DNA of 64,000 nucleotides from Anaerolinea thermophila (lineage in GTDB: Bacteria > Chloroflexota > Anaerolineae > Anaerolineales > Anaerolineaceae), in assembly GCF_020723905.1 (NCBI RefSeq), contig NZ_DYHZ01000003.1, forward strand, positions 62,001 through 126,000. Reading direction: 5' to 3'. Made by a program: the position numbers and the translations under genes. Below the pieces are notes generated by a model. That model was not told the origin of the DNA. It made no database searches and saw only the letters and a program-made list of their open reading frames with translations. Within the stretch, counting starts at the first letter, position 1; every line of letters begins with the position of its first letter. Positions 60,756-64,000 of the stretch are shown here, in pieces.

Positions 60756-60804
60756 TTATCATTCTACGGGAGTGAAGTAGAAAAGTCAAGACTTTTCCTG
60801 GGAA

Positions 60805-60837
60805 AACATCAGGCGAGAATTTCTCTCGCCTGATGTT
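60805..60837 (-). terminator. rho-independent terminator of secDF
   Basis: A 14-bp perfect stem (60805-60818 with 60824-60837) with a 5-nt loop, followed on minus by TTTTCCC, 7 bp beyond the secF stop. Confidence 0.8.
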
Positions 60838-60844
60838 CTAAGGT

Positions 60845-61771
60845 TTATGCTGATGCGGGTTTTGGTCCCCGTTTGAACCAGTTTCTCCATTCGCCAGATT
60901 CCCAGATAACCAGCGTTGGTGCGGCGATGAAAATGGAGGAGTAAGTTCCCATGAACAACCCTACCAGGAGGATGATGGAGAACTCACGCAGGGTGATTCC
61001 ACCGAACAGAGCCATGGCTAACAGCATGTACTCCACGGTCATCAACTGGGTATTGATGGATCTCTGGAGGGTTTGCACGATGGAGTGGTTGGCTAATTTT
61101 TCAAAGTCCAGTTTGCGGTAAATTTGAGAATTTTCCCGGATGCGGTCGAAGACGACTACCTTGTCCTGCACCGAGAAGCCGATCACGGACAGCAGCGCGG
61201 TAAGGAAGAGGGCATCAACCTGCCATCCAAAAAGGAGCCCACCAATAGATACCAGGCTGATCACCACCAGCACGTCATGGATCATGGCAATAATGGCACA
61301 CACACCATATCGAAAAGCGTTATGAACGCCACGAAATGCCCAGGTGATGTACAGAATCACTGCCAGCGCCGCAATAGAAACAGCCAGTGTGGCTCGACCG
61401 GCAACTTCTTTCCCAATGGTGGGACCTACACTTTCAAAACGACGAATGGTAACTTTATCGTTGAACCGGGAATTCATTGTCTGAAGGACACTGGCACGTG
61501 TTTCTTCATCTATAAAGGAAGAGCGAATCAGGAGCGTGTTATTTCCAGTCGTGGTCACCTGGGCATCTGTAATTCCCAAATCATTGTAGAGCGCAACCAC
61601 TTCTGCTGGGGCTGGAAGTGTGTTTGAAGCAAATTCTACTTCGAGAAGTGAACCACCTTTGAAATCAATCGAAAGGGGCAAACCAAAAATGGCCATCACA
61701 ATCAGCCCTGGGAGGATGAGAACCAGGGAGATGGCAAAGAACAGGTAGCGTTTTCCAAGAATATTCAGCAT
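60845..61771 (-). CDS. secF: protein translocase subunit SecF
   Basis: A 308-residue membrane protein of the SecDF complex, which uses the proton-motive force to help Sec-dependent export. TM1 is at about 12-32, followed by SIDFKGGSLLEVEF, a periplasmic P4 domain, then five helices carrying ALLSVIGFSVQDKVVVFDRIREN, the family's ion-conducting signature (usually DTVVVFDR; here QDKVVVFDR). Ten bases after secD. Confidence 0.95.
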   Translation of the reverse strand: MLNILGKRYLFFAISLVLILPGLIVMAIFGLPLSIDFKGGSLLEVEFASNTLPAPAEVVALYNDLGITDAQVTTTGNNTLLIRSSFIDEETRASVLQTMNSRFNDKVTIRRFESVGPTIGKEVAGRATLAVSIAALAVILYITWAFRGVHNAFRYGVCAIIAMIHDVLVVISLVSIGGLLFGWQVDALFLTALLSVIGFSVQDKVVVFDRIRENSQIYRKLDFEKLANHSIVQTLQRSINTQLMTVEYMLLAMALFGGITLREFSIILLVGLFMGTYSSIFIAAPTLVIWESGEWRNWFKRGPKPASA

Positions 61772-61781
61772 AGTTCGCTCC

Positions 61782-63176
61782 TCAGTCTAGAATGCCAAAC
61801 CATTTCAGATGTTTGGCTTGAGGTTTGAGGCGATCAACCAGAATGTACATAAAGGTGCGGGTGACCACCAATGCGCAGAAGAGAGAGACAAAGATACCTA
61901 CTCCCAGGGTAAAGGCAAATCCTTTCACAATCGTTGCTCCAAACTGAGAGCCAAAAATGAAGAGAATAACCACAGTGATGAGAGTGGCAATGTTCGAGTC
62001 GCGGATAGAGGGCAAAGCCCGTTTCCATGCCAGATCCAGTGCCTGTGTGAAGGTCCGACCAGCGCGCAATTCTTCCTTCAAGCGCTCAAAAATCAGAATG
62101 TTCGCGTCCAGAGCGCTCCCTGTACTGAGTAAGAAACCGGCAATGCCGGGCAGGGTCAGAGTGACGGGGATGAAGCGGAACAGGGTAAGCGTGATGAGTG
62201 CATAAACAAGCAGAGACAGATCCGCCATTGTACCGGGTAATCGGTAGTAAATTCCCATGAACAGAATCACAATGGTAAAGCCGACAAACCCAGCCAGAAG
62301 ACTCTTCTGCAAAGAGTCGCGCCCCAGTGTTGGGCCAATAACCCGACTTTCTACCACCTTGAAGGGAATTGGTAAGGCGCCATAGCGCATTTGAATGGCA
62401 AGGTTGTTGGCAGTTTCGATGGTGAAATTGCCAGTGATTTGTCCCTGCCCACTGGGAATACGTCCCTGTACGCGGGGAGCAGAGATAATTTTCTTGTCTA
62501 ATACGATTGCCAGAATCTTTCCAATGTTATTGCTGGTGTATTCATCAAAAATCTTTGCCCCTTCATCCGACAAGGTGAAATCAATCACGACTTCACCGGT
62601 TGTGGGGTTACGCGAAACCACCACGCTCTTAAGATCTTTCCCCGTCATGATGGTGTGATACACCGTAGTGGAAGCAGGTTGTGCCTCTGCTTCTGTGCCT
62701 GGGGCGGTGGTGGTATCTGCAGGCTGGCTGGAAGCGCTGGTTTGCCCGAAATCGGTCAAAATGACATCCCCTTCCTTGAGGTTTTCTGGATTGTCTTGCA
62801 AATCCACAAATTCCAGCAAGCCAGTTTCTTTGATGACTGCTAAAACTTTTTCAGGGTCACTTAAGCCAGGGAATTCTGCCACAATCCGGCGTTCTCCAGC
62901 AACCTGAAAGAGGTTTTCACTGACGCCCAATGCATTGGTGCGATTTTCGAGAATGGTGCGAGCATCTTCAAGGGCTTGGGGGTCAATGGGGGTGTTGGCA
63001 GGTAAATCGGCTTCCAGTAAGACCTGAACGCCGCCCTGCAGGTCGAGACCTAGAACCAGGTCCATACTGCGTTCAAAATTACCAATTTTGATTTGTGGGT
63101 GTCCCGGGACATTGAACCAGATGGTCAGTCCAAGCAGGAGGACAATTAGAGCCAGAGTGAAATAGTAACGCCTCAT
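61782..63176 (-). CDS. secD: protein translocase subunit SecD
   Basis: A 464-residue partner of SecF. The N-terminal helix, [15 protein letters not shown], a shortened extracytoplasmic P1 domain with a Thr/Ser/Ala-rich insert, and six helices with [20 protein letters not shown] (the conserved D-x-N-x-x-I-F-E-R region) are present. ATG 63176 follows GGAGGAAAGGA; an ATG at 63194 lies upstream in frame but is less well placed. An operon of its own with secF. Confidence 0.95.
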   Translation of the reverse strand: MRRYYFTLALIVLLLGLTIWFNVPGHPQIKIGNFERSMDLVLGLDLQGGVQVLLEADLPANTPIDPQALEDARTILENRTNALGVSENLFQVAGERRIVAEFPGLSDPEKVLAVIKETGLLEFVDLQDNPENLKEGDVILTDFGQTSASSQPADTTTAPGTEAEAQPASTTVYHTIMTGKDLKSVVVSRNPTTGEVVIDFTLSDEGAKIFDEYTSNNIGKILAIVLDKKIISAPRVQGRIPSGQGQITGNFTIETANNLAIQMRYGALPIPFKVVESRVIGPTLGRDSLQKSLLAGFVGFTIVILFMGIYYRLPGTMADLSLLVYALITLTLFRFIPVTLTLPGIAGFLLSTGSALDANILIFERLKEELRAGRTFTQALDLAWKRALPSIRDSNIATLITVVILFIFGSQFGATIVKGFAFTLGVGIFVSLFCALVVTRTFMYILVDRLKPQAKHLKWFGILD

Positions 63177-63226
63177 TCCTTTCCTCCGATGCATACAAAT
63201 GCCAGCCTGCGGCTGGCGCTGGAGCG

Positions 63227-63232
63227 ATTATA
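63227..63232 (-). promoter_or_regulatory. candidate -10 box of secD
   Basis: On minus TATAAT (63232-63227) lies about 50 bp before the secD start. The leader would contain an inverted repeat at 63201-63217 (GCCAGCC/GGCTGGC). No clear -35. Confidence 0.4.
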
Positions 63233-63235
63233 CCC

Positions 63236-63619
63236 TTATTGAGGGGGGATGAGTAGGGGAAAATGTTTTTGAAGAAATTCGTAAACTTGTTGAAAAACCT
63301 CTTCCTCTGTGTAAGGGTCGGTCAGAAGATAAAAGTGACAGTGTGCGCGTGCATGGCGTAAACGTCTTTGCTGTTCCAGGTATTCCCCTTCCGTCCAGTT
63401 AAAAGTGCGCCGTTTGAGGCTGACCGGATAACTCACATCCAGAAAAATCAATACATCTGGATTGGTCAGTCGTTGCCACATATCCTGCACGTAGGAATGT
63501 TCCTGGGCAATATGCCGTGCTGGTATATTGTGGCTTGCCAGATTGCGAATCAGAGTGGACTTTCCAGCAGTACAGGGACCGACAACTCCAATAACAGGAA
63601 AGGACTTAATGGTTTTCAT
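63236..63619 (-). CDS. small P-loop NTPase/kinase-like protein
   Basis: A 127-residue protein with a Walker A motif GPCTAGKST near residue 14, a probable Walker B strand VLIFLDVS and several Arg residues after it (RRTF, QRRLRHARAH), resembling small nucleoside/shikimate-kinase-like proteins. The function is unknown. ATG 63619 overlaps the upstream gene by 14 bp with no clear ribosome site; TTG 63625 is an alternative. Confidence 0.7.
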   Translation of the reverse strand: MKTIKSFPVIGVVGPCTAGKSTLIRNLASHNIPARHIAQEHSYVQDMWQRLTNPDVLIFLDVSYPVSLKRRTFNWTEGEYLEQQRRLRHARAHCHFYLLTDPYTEEEVFQQVYEFLQKHFPLLIPPQ

Positions 63620-64000
63620 TGACAATCAAATGGATTTGTCCTGGAGGACCAAATATTGCCAGCGAAGCACCCTGAGCGATTTTGAGATGCCCTTCGGGGT
63701 GAAAGGCTATCTGCCCGTTTTGTTGTAAAAATACCACACTGACGCGAAATTGTTCTTCTACCTCATTGATACTTCTTCCAATAAGACTGGAAGAAGGGGT
63801 GACCAGAATCTTTGCCAGGGTATGCGGTTTTCCCTCGATAGAGATAGGAGGAGTCATATCAATCCCGGCGGCTGTAGCCGCAAATATGGGGGCTGCAAGA
63901 CCAGTAGCGCTAAAGGCTTGGAAACCGAACTGTTTCTGAAGCGAATCGGCAAACTCATCATCAAAAATACGCACGATCACCTGAATGGCCGGGTTAATTT
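63606..64000 (-). CDS. TrkA-type RCK protein or channel domain, 5' end outside window
   Basis: The frame is open to the end of the window. The visible 131 residues hold the end of a TrkA-N (NAD-binding) domain (NPAIQVIVRIFDDEFADSL, then FSATGLAAPIFAATAAGI) followed by a TrkA-C-like domain (ILVTPSSSLIGRSINEVEEQ to LAIFGPPGQIHLIVNENH). Such RCK regions gate potassium channels or act in transporters; which one needs the missing 5' part. Confidence 0.75.
   Translation of the reverse strand, partial: INPAIQVIVRIFDDEFADSLQKQFGFQAFSATGLAAPIFAATAAGIDMTPPISIEGKPHTLAKILVTPSSSLIGRSINEVEEQFRVSVVFLQQNGQIAFHPEGHLKIAQGASLAIFGPPGQIHLIVNENH

Noticed and set aside
1-64000. tRNA, rRNA, insertion sequences, prophage and CRISPR arrays
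   Set aside because: None seen on reading; no spaced repeats, transposase motifs or cloverleaf-like sequences were noticed. A tRNAscan or IS search would be needed to exclude them fully.

Overview
The window looks like a chromosomal segment of a free-living, probably thermophilic anaerobe of the Chloroflexota, class Anaerolineae (an inference). Supporting traits are a tungsten-type aldehyde oxidoreductase with its radical-SAM maturase, glycine cleavage genes split into gcvPA/gcvPB under a glycine riboswitch, TrmFO, sugar importers with lipobox binding proteins, Thr/Pro-rich linkers in a LysM protein, moderate G+C and many glycoside hydrolases. I see no rRNA, tRNA, insertion sequence, phage gene or CRISPR array. 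Genes are tightly packed, often with 4-bp overlaps.

Layout: (1) 0-4.1 kb: DUF309 protein (cut by the window edge), class III aminotransferase, thioredoxin reductase, membrane-anchored LysM protein. (2) 4.4-8.1 kb: tungsten aldehyde oxidoreductase, radical-SAM maturase, two MoaD/ThiS-like proteins. (3) 8.1-17 kb: a sugar sensing and uptake locus. A REC-HTH-REC response regulator is divergent from a permease, a binding lipoprotein and an ABC ATPase fused to a histidine kinase; a conventional XylFGH importer follows. (4) 17.3-23.8 kb: exopolysaccharide genes (tyrosine autokinase, unusually ordered sugar transferase, dehydratase, nucleotidyltransferase, aminotransferase). (5) 23.8-31.6 kb: carbohydrate catabolism (two GH13, one GH42, EamA exporter, FAH-family hydrolase, hydroxyacid dehydrogenase). 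(6) 31.6-38.4 kb: rpmF, hflX with a small membrane protein, a DapL-like aminotransferase, a histidine kinase, an M28 peptidase/cyclase and trmFO. (7) 38.4-51.3 kb: a self-contained sigma-54 island: rpoN, an NtrB-like kinase, an NtrC-like activator without a DNA-binding domain, a near-consensus -24/-12 promoter, then a small membrane protein, a 1764-residue TPR protein and a TPR protein with a clan-CD (caspase/gingipain-like) protease domain. (8) 51.4-64 kb: alaS, leucyl aminopeptidase, a metallophosphoesterase, a 48-residue Flp-like pilin, gcvH-gcvPA-gcvPB with a tandem glycine riboswitch, secDF, a small P-loop protein and the end of a TrkA-type protein.

The two strongest candidates for undescribed systems are the ABC-ATPase/histidine-kinase fusion, in which an importer seems to have become the input of a two-component system next to the xylose-type importer it may control, and the sigma-54 island, in which sigma factor, kinase, activator and target operon with a TPR/protease pair lie side by side. 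Recurrent smaller themes are apparent leaderless promoters (a -10 hexamer exactly 7 nt before ATG in three genes) and -10 boxes shared by divergent genes.
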